Part shown: positions 16,608 to 28,995 of the stretch, in pieces | How positions within the stretch are numbered: position 1 is the stretch's first letter | How the letters are laid out: each line of letters begins with the position of its first letter | Assembly: GCA_016718845.1 (NCBI GenBank) | Contig: JADKCK010000009.1 | Location: forward strand, 62,001 to 126,000 | Length of the DNA: 64,000 nucleotides | Direction of reading: 5' to 3' | Origin: Sphingobacteriales bacterium | Lineage (GTDB): Bacteria > Bacteroidota > Bacteroidia > Chitinophagales > UBA2359 | Notes under the pieces: model-generated | What the model saw: the letters and a program-made list of their open reading frames with translations, nothing else | What the model was told of the DNA's origin: nothing | The model's database searches: none | Made by a program: the position numbers and the translations under genes

Positions 16608-18412
16608 ATGAAGTTTATAAATCCTTATGAGGTTTTAGAACTTGACACGCCAGACAACAGCGAAGTCAAAAAGGCTAAACGTAGAAAACTTACCGAGTTT
16701 GACTTGTCAGATGACGGAAGTATTGAGTTCAAAAATCTCAAAATTCACAAAGCGGATTTTTTGAAAGCCGCTGATGAGTTAGATAATGAACAGACAAGTC
16801 AATTTTATTGGAGTATCAAAAACAATCCCGAACTAAGTAATTTTCTTGTTTCGGGTGATACTTGGTTTTTTGTCAACTACCAAACACAACGTATTTTTAG
16901 CAATCCTGATTTTGTTGAATTTGTAAGCCCCTACTTTGCCTTCCAGTATAACAAAGTCATTTTTCAGACTTTTGATGAAGGTAACACAAGCCTACTTAAA
17001 AAACTTGTTGCAAACCCTATTTTGGTAAGCCCTGCCCAAACAGATAAGGCATATCAAAAGCTAAGAGAATTTATCAACAATCAAATTCAAGACTTAAACC
17101 AAACAGAAACAGATATTGAAAACGAAGAAACGCACTATGAAGAAGATAGCGTAGAAGATGTTTTTTCAGATTTGCAAGAAATGATAAATGTCAATATTTA
17201 TAACATCTTGCCTACTTATTTTCAATCACAACGAAATGACATTGCTCAAAAATTACGCAATATTTCAGTTGAAGTTTTTAACAATTTGAATAGTTCGGAA
17301 ATTGCCTTGCAGATTATACAGTTTGCTTTGAAGCTGAATATAAATAACTTAACAAAGCGAAATCTTGAAAAGACTATAATCAAATTGCAGAAATTCATAA
17401 AGAAAGAGCAGAATCAGAAAAATATGCCCCTATACTTTTAAAATATGCTCTTGTTATTCATCAGTTGCAAGAATTGATACAAGGCACTGAAAATAACAAT
17501 AACACAAGTGGTCTTATTTCAAAAGTAAACGGACTTGTCAATATTGACGATTTGAATAAACAGCCAGATGTTTTTGATGAAATACGAGAACAAGTAGCAT
17601 TGGCGATTAAGGTCTTGTGTGTTGCAGTTTTCAATGAACATAGCGACATTGTAACAGCAACAGCATTGATTAAAATTGCTCAAAAAATCAATGTAACTGA
17701 TAACGAAACGAAGCAACGTATTAGAGAAGCAGCAAGAGATTTGCAGGAAGTAGTGCAAAAAAGAACTGCTCACCAGAGAGAAGAATTGAATCAACTCATT
17801 GGAGTTATTTCAAATGTAAATTCACAAGTAAGACTACACAGTGCATTAGCAATTAATCAAGAAAAAGTAAAGGAACTTCTTGATAATCTCTTTTCACGAA
17901 ATAACCTTGCTCAAATTGCAAATTTTAATCATTCTGATTTAAAAAGGAAATTAGTTGATGAATTACTTGAACTTTGTGAAAGTTTGCAAACTACATACGC
18001 AAGAAGTTTCATAGCAAGATTGTCTGAAATTGCGAAAAATGACTATTCATTGAAAAATCATATAGAAAATTCAGCAGACAGGGCAGGCAGAAAAATACAA
18101 GTGGAAGCCCTGAAACAAGTACAACAACGACAAACCCAAACATCATCAGATAATTCAAACAGCAGTTGCTACATTGCAACTGCCTGTTATGGTGATTGCA
18201 ATGCCCCCGAAGTAATGGCTTTTCGTGATTTTAGAGATAGATTTTTGTTAAAAAATATCTTGGGTAAAGGTTTAGTTTCTTTTTACTATTATTTTTCACC
18301 TTTTTGGGCTGAAAAGTTAAAAAACAGACCCAAGATTAACGCTATTGTAAGAAAATATTTTTTGAACCCAATTTATCAACGAATAAAAAAGCAAAATGAT
18401 GCAGACATATAA
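16608..18412 (+). pseudogene. CFI-box C-terminal protein, first gene of chaperone-like operon, frameshifted
   Basis: The N-terminal part (16608-17441) starts MKFINPYEVLELDTPDNSEV, faintly like the first helix of a J domain, but no HPD motif is present. Near 17385 the frame shifts to IAEIHKERAESEKYAPILLK and continues (annotated start 17465) to 18412. The C-terminus has CYIATACYGDCNAPEV, then FRDRFLLKNILGKGLVSFYY, the signature of the CFI-box C-terminal domain. Joined length is about 600 residues, rich in coiled-coil-like helices. It overlaps the GrpE-like gene by 17 bases, which suggests a co-chaperone role, but that is inference. Confidence 0.6.
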
Positions 18413-18770
18413 ATTTCCTGAAAGTGAAAAAGTGTTTTTAGATATGCTCAACCAAATTTTTGAGATTGAGAAAAAATTGGAGAAAATCCAAGAAACAAAC
18501 ACTATTGCACGAAATCTAACAAACATAAAAAATTTGTTTGAAACTCGTTTGTACGAAAAGAGCCAATCAGGTTTAACAGTTCATAATCCGTTGGGCGAAG
18601 CCTACGACCAAACTCGTTAGGATTGTGAAGCAAGTATAGCGGGAGAAAGTACCGAAAATTTGGTAATAACAGAAGTTATTAAACCGATTATCAGACTTAA
18701 ACAAGGCGGTTTAAATCAAATTGTTCAAAAAGCAGTCGTTGTGGTTCAATCTAAAAACTCAATTTCTTAA
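18396..18770 (+). pseudogene. GrpE-like protein with in-frame TAG
   Basis: The frame reads from MMQTYKFPESEKVF through a helical coiled-coil region to NPLGEAYDQTR, then TAG at 18618-18620. The same frame then continues DCEASIAGESTENLVITEVI and KPIIRLKQGG to QKAVVVVQSKNSIS and TAA at 18768-18770. The order (coiled coil followed by a small beta domain with a GExYxxTR-type motif) resembles GrpE-type exchange factors, and the next gene is an Hsp70. The TAG may be a nonsense mutation or an error. Joined length is 124 codons. Confidence 0.6.
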
Positions 18771-18791
18771 CTCAAAAAGCAATTCACGATT

Positions 18792-21272
18792 ATGGAAAAT
18801 ATGATAAACTTCGGTATTGACTTAGGCACTACAAACTCAGTAATTGCCAAATTTGTAAAAGGTGAAGTACAAGTTTTTACCAATCCTACTGACTTTGGTA
18901 GAAATACTTTGCCTTCTGTTATTGCCTTTCGCAAAGACCGAATTTTTGTAGGCTCAAAAGCACAAGAGTTTGCGGAGAAAGACCCAAAAAACGTGATTTC
19001 ACGTTTTAAGCGTAAAATGGGAACTTCTGAAAGTTATAAAATTCCTGTGCTTAACCAATCAAAAAGCCCTATTGAACTTTCTGCCCAAATTTTGAAAGAG
19101 TTGAAAAACTTTGTTCAATCGGGAGAAACATTGGATAGTGTTGTGATTACTATTCCAGCCTCTTTTGACACCATACAATCAAATGCAACCAAAGAAGCAG
19201 GCTTACAAGCAGGTTTCAAACAAGTAATTTTATTGCAAGAACCTATTGCAGCAAGTTTGGCGTATGCTAATAAAAAGAAAGACAAAGAATTAGCAGACGG
19301 ACAATGGTTAGTCTATGATTTGGGGGGCGGTACTTTTGATGTTGCCTTAGTAAAAATAAAAGAAGGAGAAATGAAGGTTCTTGACCACGAAGGCGACAAT
19401 TTTTTAGGCGGAACAGACTTTGATGATGAAATAGTGCGTAAATTGATTATTCCTAAATTGGAAAATGCAGGTAATTTTTCCGACTTGGAAAGCCAAATGA
19501 CAAGTGCATCAGGCAAATACAACGGAAAATTTTTAGCATATAGATTTTTAGCAGAAAAATTGAAGATTGCTTTATCTTCCCAAACTTCCGAAGAAATCAA
19601 TGTACAAATTACAGATGAAGAAGGAAACGACATAGACGAGTATATTAGCTTTTCTCGTTCAGAGTTTGAGAATATCATAAAATCAAGTGTGGACACCACT
19701 ATTGAAATGGTAAAAAAAATACTTGTTCATAATTCTTTGGGTGCAAAAGATTTGCAGTTTGTGTTAATGGTGGGTGGTTCTACTTTTATTCCTTTTGTTC
19801 GTAAAAGAGTAGAAGAAATGTTACAAATTCCTGTAAATTGTGATATAGACCCCACAACAGCAGTTGCTATTGGTGCAGCCTATTACGCAGGTACAAAACC
19901 AAAATCTTTTGAGAAAAACGAGAAGAAAAAAAAGAATGTAAGCCTAAAAATTCGTATGGCTTATGGAAAAGCAAGTAAGGAAAAAGAAGAATACTTTGCT
20001 GCCAGAATAGAAGGCAATACAAATGGTTTAACTTATAGAATTACAAGAGAAGATGGTGGTTTTGATACGGGATTAAAACCATTATCTAAACAGATAAGCG
20101 AAGATTTACCTTTGGTAGAAAATGCTTACAACTTCTTTAAGTTCGTGGTTTATGACACTCAAAACAACATCATAGAAACAGATGCTGAACTCATTGGCAT
20201 TAACAGTGGGTACGGTATCACAGGACAACCCTTGCCTAATGATATTTGTCTTGAAGTTGATGATTTAGAATTAGGCAGAACAAGGCTTGAATTGATTTTT
20301 CAAAAAATTCAGTTTTACCAATCCGAAAACAATTACAAAACCACTAAACAAGACACTTGTAAAAGGTTCTAACGAAAGTGTAAGGATTTCAATATTAGAA
20401 GGTTCTCACTTGGCATTGCCCGAAGCAAACCTAAGTATTGGTTTTTAGAAATAAAAGGAAATCAAGTAGTTAGGGATATTTCAAAAGGTTCAGATATTGA
20501 AATTACGATTGAGATTTCTGAAAGTAGGGATTTGACTATTTCAGCCTATTTAACAATGGCAGACCAAGAATTTAAGCAAATTTTCAACCCAAAAGAAAGA
20601 CATACACCTATCAATATTTTAGTTGAGCAAGTAGAAGAGCTTTCCGAAAAATTGGAAACTGAAATTTCAGAAGCAACTGAAAGGGAAGATTACGAAACCG
20701 CTAAAAATTTGCAGTCTTTGAAAAAACAAATGACTGAAATTCAAACACAAAGCGAAAAACTAAGCACTGACGATATTACAGACAATCGTTATCAATTAGA
20801 AGACCGCAAACGAAAAGTTGCCCAAGAAATTGACAATGCAACCAAAGACAAGAGAACACAAATAGCCAAAAATGACTATTTGGAAACAAAAGAAAAATGT
20901 GCTGAACTTGTTAATTACAATGGTAACGACTATGAAAGAAAGGTTTTTAACGATATTGTTTCTCGTGAAAAGGCTTTTTTAAGTTCAAGCAGTCCATTAA
21001 AAATTCAAGAAGCAACAGATGAACTTCATACTTTGATTGTTCAAATACTTTGGCGAACACCTGAATTTATAGTAGGGATTTTCAAAGACCTTGCACAAAA
21101 TCAACGAGTGCGAATGAATGACCAGCAACAAGCAGGAATGTTGATAGAAGCAGGTGTTAAATCAATCAAAGAAAACGATTGGGAAAAATTAGGCGAAGTA
21201 AATCAAAGGCTACTTAATTTACTTCCTAAATCATTGCAAGACCAAGTTAAACAAGGTAAAATTGGCTTCTAA
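18792..21272 (+). pseudogene. Hsp70-family protein, frameshifted
   Basis: The ATPase part (18792-20372) has all Hsp70 signatures: FGIDLGTTNSVIAKF, VVITIPASFDTIQSNATKEA, WLVYDLGGGTFDVALVKI and FVLMVGGSTFIPFVRKR. After about 20320 the frame shifts to ITKPLNKTLVKGSNESVRIS, and shifts again near 20446 at a T-run to FLEIKGNQVVRDISKGSDIE. It then runs to 21272 as a long charged helical tail (annotated start 20532). Total about 826 residues, longer than DnaK. The substrate-binding beta domain is short and divergent. It lies in an operon with CFI-box, GrpE-like and TerB-like genes, so it is a specialised Hsp70 rather than the housekeeping DnaK. Confidence 0.8.
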
Positions 21273-21273
21273 T

Positions 21274-21768
21274 ATGAAAAACATAGAATTTAGAAAAATC
21301 CTTTTCAAAGGTGCATTTTCTGTAATGGCTTGTGATGGCGAAGTAGCAGAAAGTGAAGTAGCTGAAATGAAAGAAATGCTTGGTAATTCGCCTTACTTTG
21401 ACGGTTTAGACCACGAAACAGAGTTAAAATTAGCATTTGCAGACCTTAAACAAAACGGTTCAAAGTCAGTTCAAATGTTTTTTCAAACTTTGGAAAATTC
21501 AGATTTGTCAGAACGTCAAGAGTTACAAATAGTTGAAGTTCTTGTAAGAATGGTACAAGCAGACAACAAAGTAGATGACAACGAACTTGTTTTTATGCAC
21601 AACATTAAAAGCAGACTGAAAAAACTTTCAGACGAAAAACTGATTGTGCATTTTCCAAGACACATTGACATTCTACTTGACTTAGGGAAATATAGTGTTA
21701 AACCATTACAAAGCAATTTGGAAGCGATAGACTTAAACGCATTTGATAACCTAAACCTAACTAACTGA
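21274..21768 (+). CDS. TerB-like domain protein
   Basis: About 164 residues from ATG 21274, just after the Hsp70 stop. The two half-repeats VMACDGEVAESEVAEMKEML and VRMVQADNKVDDNELVFMHN are the metal-binding (D-x-E/D) helical pairs of the TerB fold. TerB domains bind calcium in tellurite-resistance and stress systems. It is the last gene of the operon and its stop is followed by a terminator about 170 bases on. Role in the chaperone operon is unknown. Confidence 0.75.
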   Translation: MKNIEFRKILFKGAFSVMACDGEVAESEVAEMKEMLGNSPYFDGLDHETELKLAFADLKQNGSKSVQMFFQTLENSDLSERQELQIVEVLVRMVQADNKVDDNELVFMHNIKSRLKKLSDEKLIVHFPRHIDILLDLGKYSVKPLQSNLEAIDLNAFDNLNLTN

Positions 21769-21938
21769 GAAAGTGCGGACAAACAAAAAACGGCAGGCAA
21801 CATTGCATTGTCCAAAACAGGGGGGGAAATACTAATTTGTGCCTTCAATAAACAGAAGTGCTAAATTAAACATTTGTGCTAAAATACCCGCCCATCGCCA
21901 ATCCCCCAAAAACGTCCCCCCCATTCTAAGCACCCACC

Positions 21939-21978
21939 AAAAAAACGCCCCACCATCATTGGTAAGGCGTTTTTTTTT
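21939..21978. terminator. Hairpin terminator after chaperone operon
   Basis: Stem aaaaaacgcc / ggcgtttttt with an inner mismatch, an A-run before and a T-run after. It resembles the terminators at 520 and 1714. Upstream, 21790-21890 holds a possible remnant of an attC-like arm (aggcaacattgcattgtcca). Confidence 0.7.
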
Positions 21979-22037
21979 AAATCTACAACAGTTGCCAAAA
22001 GCAGTAAACGTGTAAAACTTAAATGGTATTTAAATAC

Positions 22038-22070
22038 AAACAGCCGTGTAGCATTGCTACACGGCTGTTT
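22038..22070. terminator. Perfect 15-bp hairpin terminator
   Basis: aaacagccgtgtagc, three-base loop, gctacacggctgttt. It lies 3' of the minus-strand giant exoprotein gene and can serve both directions. Confidence 0.8.
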
Positions 22071-22096
22071 ATATTAGTTTATCGGTAGGGCAATAA

Positions 22097-25000
22097 TTAT
22101 CTTCTTAGTTCAATAAAGCCTGTTTTTTTCATTTCTTCGCCTTTTTCGGTGTAGGTGAGGATGTAGAAATAAGTTCCGTCGGGGGTTTCGTTGCCCGAGT
22201 TTTGCCATCTGCCGTTCCAAGCTCTGCCATTATCGTATTCGGTGTTGTTGTACACGGCATCGCCCCAACGGTTAAAAATGTTTAGTTGTTGGTTGGTACG
22301 GCATGTCTCGTTAATATTTTGTATCAAATAACTATCGTTAATGCCATCGCCATTGGGTGTAAACGTATTGCCTAGGGCTAGCGGTTCGCAATCTTCGGTG
22401 TTGGCGGGTAGCACGGTAATACTTACTAAAGCCGTATCGCACAAAACAATATCGTTGGCATAAGTAAGCAAATTTGATACGAGAAGGTGTCAATACCCAC
22501 AAAATCGAGGTTTGGAATGTAGGTAATACTGTTTAGGTTTAGCACCACCGAGCCATTAGCGGGGTTGCTAAGGTTAATAATAGCCACATTGGTTTGCCCT
22601 GTGGGGATAAAATCGTTGCCCGAAACAGGTATTTCTATGGCGGTGGCTTGGTTAGTCGAGGCTTGGTCATCAACGGCAACTACCAACGAGTCGGTGGTGG
22701 TGGTGGTGTCAATTGGTTCGGCTTCTATGGTGATGTATACCCAAGCGGTGTCGCTCATCAAGCCTGTTGCATCGGTAATTTCGTACGAGAACGAGTCGGT
22801 GCCTGCAAAACCTGATGCAGGTGTGTAGGTAAATTGTTGGGTGGCTACATCATAACTAATATTAGCCCCTACTACCGACACATCATCTAACAAAATAACG
22901 GCGGTAATTTGGTCGCCGTCGGGGTCGTTGTCGTTGTTCAGTACATCAATGTTAATGGGGGTTTCAAACGGTGTCGAAACGGTGTCGTTTTGAGCAATGG
23001 GTGCTTCTAACACAGGGGTTACACCAATGTTAATAATTACTGGGATACAGTTTCCGTTGTTGTCGCAAATTTGTAGGGCTACATCGTCGGTGCCATTAAA
23101 GTTTTCGTTGGGCAGATACTGTATGCAAGTGGTATCTACTATCAAGCCAGCATTGGCGGGTAAACCAATAACCACAATGGTATCTATCACAAATCCCGAA
23201 GGCAGATAGTTGGCAAAACACACATCTAAGGGGGTATCTTCGGGTGTTTCTACGTTTACATATACGGTATCGGGAGCCAAACCTTGCACTAATATAGTTA
23301 CATAAGCGGTATCGCAAAGGGCGGGTGTGCCGTTGTCGCAAATAATATAGGTTAGATAATCGGTGCCGCTAAAATCGGTATTAGGGATATAGGTAATGGT
23401 TGAATCTGCCAAACTTACCGTTCCGTATGTTGGTTGGTTTAACCAAACAATGCTTATTGTGTTGTTTTGGGCATCGGTGTCGTTTTCTAAAATGTTGATA
23501 CTGATAGGTGCATTTACGGGTGTTATGCCATAATCGTCGTTGGGAATGGGTGCGGTGTTGCTGGGGTCAATGCTGCCTACATTTACTACTACGGTTGCGG
23601 TATCGCACAAAACAGGGCTTGCATTATCGCACACAATATAGGTAAATTGGTCTAAACCAGTATAGCCATTATTGGGTGTATAGGTGATAGTGCCGTTGGC
23701 GTTGGCTACAGCCGTACCATGTTGTGGGGTGGTTTCTACGCCGCTAACAATTAGTTGGTCGCCTGCAAACGAGTCGAAATCGTTTTGGGTAACGGCAATC
23801 ACAACGGGAGTATTGACTGGTGTATTAGCCACATCGTTAACGGCTGTTGGTGCAATGTTGGTTGAGTCTTGTGCTATAATATAGACGGTTACCAAAGTCA
23901 CATCGCACGAGCCATTGGGGTCGCAGATTTGGTATTCGAATACATCAAAGGTATCTGTTACGCCCAAGTTGGGGGTGTAGATGATAATGTTGCTGCCAAA
24001 GTTGACCAATATTGTGCCTAACATAGGCTCTGTGACAATATCGGTTATGTTTATGGCAGTGCCTAAATCGTTGGCAATAATGGCTATACCTACGGCAGTG
24101 TTGGCATTGGTATATCCAATATCGGGTTGTGCATCAACACTTTTGGCAATACATTGATGGTAACATAGGCGGTATCGCACAAAGTTGGGTTGTTGTTGTT
24201 GCAGACGATGTAGGTAAAAAAGTCGGTTCCTGTATAATCTTCTTCGGGTAGGTAGGTAAAAATATCCTCGAATTGTGTTAGCGTGCCGTGCATAGGGGGT
24301 GTGGCAAGTGTAACCGAGCCTAAGTTGTTAAGGTCAACAAGATCGTTGTCTAATACATAAATGTCTATGTTCAAATCTTCTTCGGTGGTTACTTCATCAT
24401 CAATGGCAATAGGCATTTGGTTTTGGCAGTTGGCATCGCCTATGCTAATTTGCACATAAGCGGTGTCGCACAAAGCCGGATTAGCATCGTCGCAAACACT
24501 ATATGCAAACACGTCGCAATAAGGTGTGTTGCCTTGTGGAGTGTAGGTGATAGTGCCATTGGCATTGATACTAACTGTGCCGTTGGTGGGTTGTTCAACA
24601 ATTTGTGTAATGGTTAATGGGTTGTTGTTGGGGTCGGTGTCGTTGGTTAAAACCGCAATAACAAGCGTCGAGTCGATGTTGGTAGTGGCAATATCGTTGT
24701 TGGCATTAGGTGGCAAATTGGGTGTATTGGCATCTAACACCACAATACTTACTATGGTGGTATCGCAAGCTCCATAAGCATCGCAAATAACATACTCAAA
24801 ATAATCGTTGCCTGTAAAGGCACCTGTTGGCAAGTAAGTAAAGCTACCCTGCTGCACCATTGGCGGCTGTAATTGCTCAGTGTTGTGGCAATGTTACTAC
24901 ATTGGTTACGGTAATGCCTTCGCCTTGGTCGTTGTTCATTACGGTAAAGGTAATGGCGGTGGCTTCGTTGGTGTATACAATATCGGGTTGGGCGTTGATG

Positions 25001-28000
25001 TTGGGCAATACGTTTATGGTAATAAAAGCCGTATCGCATTTGTTGCCTATATCGCAAATAACATAACTAAACGTATCGGTGCCAATAAAACCAGCATTAG
25101 GCGTATAGGTAAAACCGTTGTTATTATTGGCGATGGTTCCGTTGCTAGGGGTGCTTAGTGCGGTGGTGTTTAGTTGTGTAATGGCGTTATCGGGGTCGGT
25201 ATCGTTTAGGGTAACTTCTATAAAAATGGGTTGATTAACCCAAGTTGTTGCCGTATCGTTTTGGGCGATGGGCGGTAAGTTGGTATCGCCAACAAACACC
25301 GACACATAAGCCGTGTCGCACAATTGTGGCAAACCATTATCGCACACCACATACACAAAATAATCCATGCCATTGTAGTTGTTATCTGGTGTGTAAATTA
25401 GTGTGCCGTTGTTTTCTTGCAAATCGCCATGTAGAGGGTTGGTAAACAGTTCGATGGTTAATACATCGTTGGGGTTGGCATCGGTATCATTATCTAACAC
25501 CAAAATAGTTATAGGTTGGTTGATGGGCGTAACGGCATCGTCGTTTTGGGCAACGGGTGCTTCGTTTTCCGAAACTTCGCCTACAAACACCGTAACTGTT
25601 GCCTCGTCGCATAGTTGCACATCGTTGTTGCAAATAATATAGGTAAAGGTTTCAACGCCTTGGAAATCGGTGTTGGGGTCGTAATAGATAGAGCCGTTTG
25701 GCTGCACAACAGCAATACCATTTTGTGGAGCTACCGATATGGTTACTACATTATCGGCACCAACATTGCTATCGTTATTTTTTACGTTTATAGATATAGG
25801 TATGTTAAGGGCTGTTGATGTTTGGTCGTCAACGGCTACAATGGGGTTTGTGGCAGATAAAACGGTGATACTAACAAGCGTTTGTTGGCAGGCTCCGGTG
25901 TTGTCGCAAACGGTATAAAAGAAATAATCTTCGCCGGTATAGCCTGTGGTTGGGGTATAGTTTGGCGTGTTGCCTACCAATGTTACCGTACCATGTTGGG
26001 CTTGTGTGGTGGCAGTAACGCCAAGTCCGTTGCCGGTATCGTTGCTCAATACATTTACGGCAATGGGTGTATTGAAAGATGTTTGTACTACATCGGGTTG
26101 CGAGTTAAGGGATTGGGGTGGCGGTGCTTGTACGTTAATAACCAAAGTAGCAGGCTCGCAGATGGGACCGCTTGTGCATACAATACACGCCTGATAGGTG
26201 ACAATATCGGTACCAACATAGCCATTATTGGCGGTGTAAGTAACGGTTCCGTTGCTATTTAGGGTTAGCAAACCATGTTGTGCGGTTTGCAATATCGAGG
26301 GCGACAAGGGGTTCCACCGCAAGTGTCGTAGTCGTTGGCAATAATATCAATGTTGGTTGGTGTGCCAGACAGGGCATTGGCTTGGTCGTCGAGGGCTACG
26401 GGGCTGCCACAACCTACATGCACGGCTACGGCAATGGTATCGCAAATTGTACCTGCCCCATCGTTATTACAGCCATACACAAACACGCTGTCGGTGCCTA
26501 CAAAACCTGGTAGCGGGGTGTAGCGTATCAGCTATCGTTTAATAGGTTGATACTGCAATGAAAAGTAGTGCCTGCATCAACAATAACTACATCATCAAAT
26601 CCAACCAAATTACAAAAATTTACGCAAATGGTAACGGGTGTAAAAATGGGTGTGCAATACTCGGTTTGGTTATCGCACTCAACAACGGGTGCATTTACCT
26701 GAATGGTTACGTTGGCGGTGTCGCAAAGGTTGGTGGCATCGCACACAATATACGACAAGGTTTGCGTGCCTGCACAAGCAGCAGTTGGGGTATACACAAT
26801 TTGGTTGCTTACCACCGATGCCGTACCACAAGCAGGTTGGTCTAAGATTTGTGTAACAGTTAGGGCTTGTCCATCGGGTTCAACATCGTTGTTTAACACA
26901 CTTATAACAACTGTTTGGTTGATAAGGGTAGATGCGTTGTCGTTGTCGGCTTGGGGTGCGTTGGTTCCGCAGTTGGGGTCTATGGTAACAACAGCTAAGG
27001 CGGTATCGCATACGCCGGCATTGCCACAAGCAATAAAGGTGATATTGGCAGTGGTGTTAAAAACGGCTGGTGGCACAAAGCTAAAGCAGCCATTGTTGGT
27101 TTGGCTGATGGTGCCTGTGCTGGTAGTGGCAGTTATGGTATTGATGCCACCTGTTGCAAATTTGCAAAAAGTGGGGCAAATCTGGGTGCTGGTAAAAGGT
27201 GGTTTGCAGATAGAGATGATGGCGTTATCGCAGGATACGGGTGGTTCTTCGCCTCCACCGCCAATTTCGGGCATAATTTGTATGTTTACAGTGGCTGTAT
27301 CGCATAAGCCGCAACTGTTGCAAACGGCATAGCTTAGTACATCGGGCCTACATAGCCGCTTGCTGCGTTGTACCAATTTGCCGTTATCTACATACACCGA
27401 GCCATGTGCGGGTTGTTGTACCACATAATCGGCATGGGCTTCGGCGGTGCAAAATTCGTTGTCGTTGATGCCTACCGGAAAACAAGCTACATTAAAGGCA
27501 TCGGGAGTGGCTACGCCTATGCCGTTGAAGGTAACAGAGTTATCATCTATAATTACGTTGTCGTTGTTGGCAATAGGTGTTGGGCAAGCGCCTACATTTA
27601 CTAATACAATGCTAGTAGAACAAGCAGTTGGTATGTTATCATCGCAAACAACAATACTTACCGTATCTACACCTATAAAACCGGGTAGGGGTGTATAGCG
27701 CAAACACGAGTCGTTTAGAAGGGTTAAACTACAATGAAAAGTAGTACCCGATTCGTCAATGTCTATGGCTGTGGGGTCGTTATTAGGGTCGCTCCACGAG
27801 TCGCAGATGGTAACAGGTGTAAAAGCAGGTGTACAAAAACGGAGGGTATCGTTGGGTGTTGGTGCTAGGTTACTGGTTAGGTAGATGTTTACAGTTGCCA
27901 CATCGGTTGAGCCTGTGGCATTGGTTACTTGATAAGTAAACGAGTCGGTGCCTTCGAAACCGCCAAAGGGTGCGTAGGTAATGGTAGTACCACCGTTGCT

Positions 28001-28523
28001 AATGGTAGCGGTGCCTTGTGTAGGCAATGTTGGCAAAGCAGTAATGGTGATGCCGCTGCCTGTATCGTTGGTTAAAACGGGTATGGTGGCTGTTTGGTCG
28101 GGCTGAATGGTTAGCTCGTCGTTGTTGGCATTGGTGCTTAAAGCGGGGTTGTTGGCAACCGATATAACTACTGTGGCTACGTCAAACAAGCCGTCGGTTA
28201 CATCGGTGATGCGATAACGGAGGGTATCGGTGCTTTACAAAAATAGCCGAGGGCGTATACTTAATAGACGAGTTTGCCACTACCGAAGCCGTACCGTGTG
28301 CAGGTGCCTGCTCGATACTAAGCGATAGGTTGTTGCCAATATCGTTGTTAAGTACCAATAAGGTAGTTTGCACACCCGAAAGCGTAAAACCATTGTCGTT
28401 GTTGGCATTGGGTTGTGTGTTGGGCGGAAACCACGATGCAAAATTGCTGGCTTGACTAAGGTTATAACAAATGCCACTTACTACCAACAATAGCGTAAAG
28501 GCAAGGATAAGTACGTTTTTCAT
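22097..28523 (-). pseudogene. Giant T9SS exoprotein with Ig/cadherin-like repeats, frameshifted
   Basis: The protein begins with a signal peptide (MKNVLILAFTLLLVVSGICY). It is then built of roughly 90-residue repeats, each with a start like PVAQNDDAVTPINQPITI, a middle like LDNDTD and an end like TYTPNAGFIGTDTFSYVICD, typical of Ig-like/cadherin-like tandem domains of surface proteins. The last part, LGNTFTPNGDGINDSYLI, FNRWGDAVYNN and DGTYFYILTYTEKGEEMKKT, is the gliding-motility-associated (T9SS type B) C-terminal domain. So it should be exported through the type IX system and act in adhesion or as a surface fibre. Joined length is about 2,140 residues. Frame breaks lie near 28235, 27335 (two compensating shifts), 26528, 26300, 24875, 24130 and 22455. 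Confidence 0.85.
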
Positions 28524-28828
28524 AAGGGGGATATTTTCTGTAATGTTGGTTTTTTGCTACTTGCTTATTTGGTTTAGGGCTAAGCAGTTTTTATTTCAGA
28601 CCATAATGTTCAAAAATCTTGCCAAATACGATGTTAAAAAGAGCAAGTTGCTGTAATGGGATATATTGGGTGTATAATGGCTTTTAAGGTAAATAGTTTT
28701 ACTTTTTGGTGACAATTTGGGGGTATTTTTGACAATATTGTTATACAGCCGCTTGTACGGCTTGACTATTTTGCTAGACGCGGGTGTTGTGGGCTATAAG
28801 CTATTGTTGGTGGTGTGTATTAGGTAGC

Positions 28829-28864
28829 AAAGCCCCCATAAGCACAATGGCTTATGGGGGCTTT
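28829..28864. terminator. Hairpin terminator
   Basis: Stem aaagcccccataagc / gcttatgggggcttt with a short loop. The rest of 28524-28995 holds no gene; an isolated -7-like TAACTTTG lies at 28944-28951 on the plus strand with no gene after it. Confidence 0.7.
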
Positions 28865-28995
28865 GTTATTCATCTATTGGTATTTATGTTTGTAGATAAT
28901 GGTTTGGGGACTTGCGATGGTGGGGCATCAAGGAATAAAAACTTAACTTTGCACAAGGTCACCTTTTTTTATCAATGCTACGTTACTTGCCGTCC

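Noticed and set aside
16608..17441. J-domain call for the N-terminus of the CFI-box protein
   Set aside because: Only the opening PYEVLEL resembles a J domain. The HPD motif is missing.
22565..27698. Many plus-strand open frames opposite the giant exoprotein
   Set aside because: They mirror the repeats of the minus-strand gene in other frames and have no domains.
28944..28951. Promoter TAACTTTG
   Set aside because: There is no plus-strand gene after it and no -33 box; probably chance in AT-rich DNA, though a small RNA cannot be ruled out.
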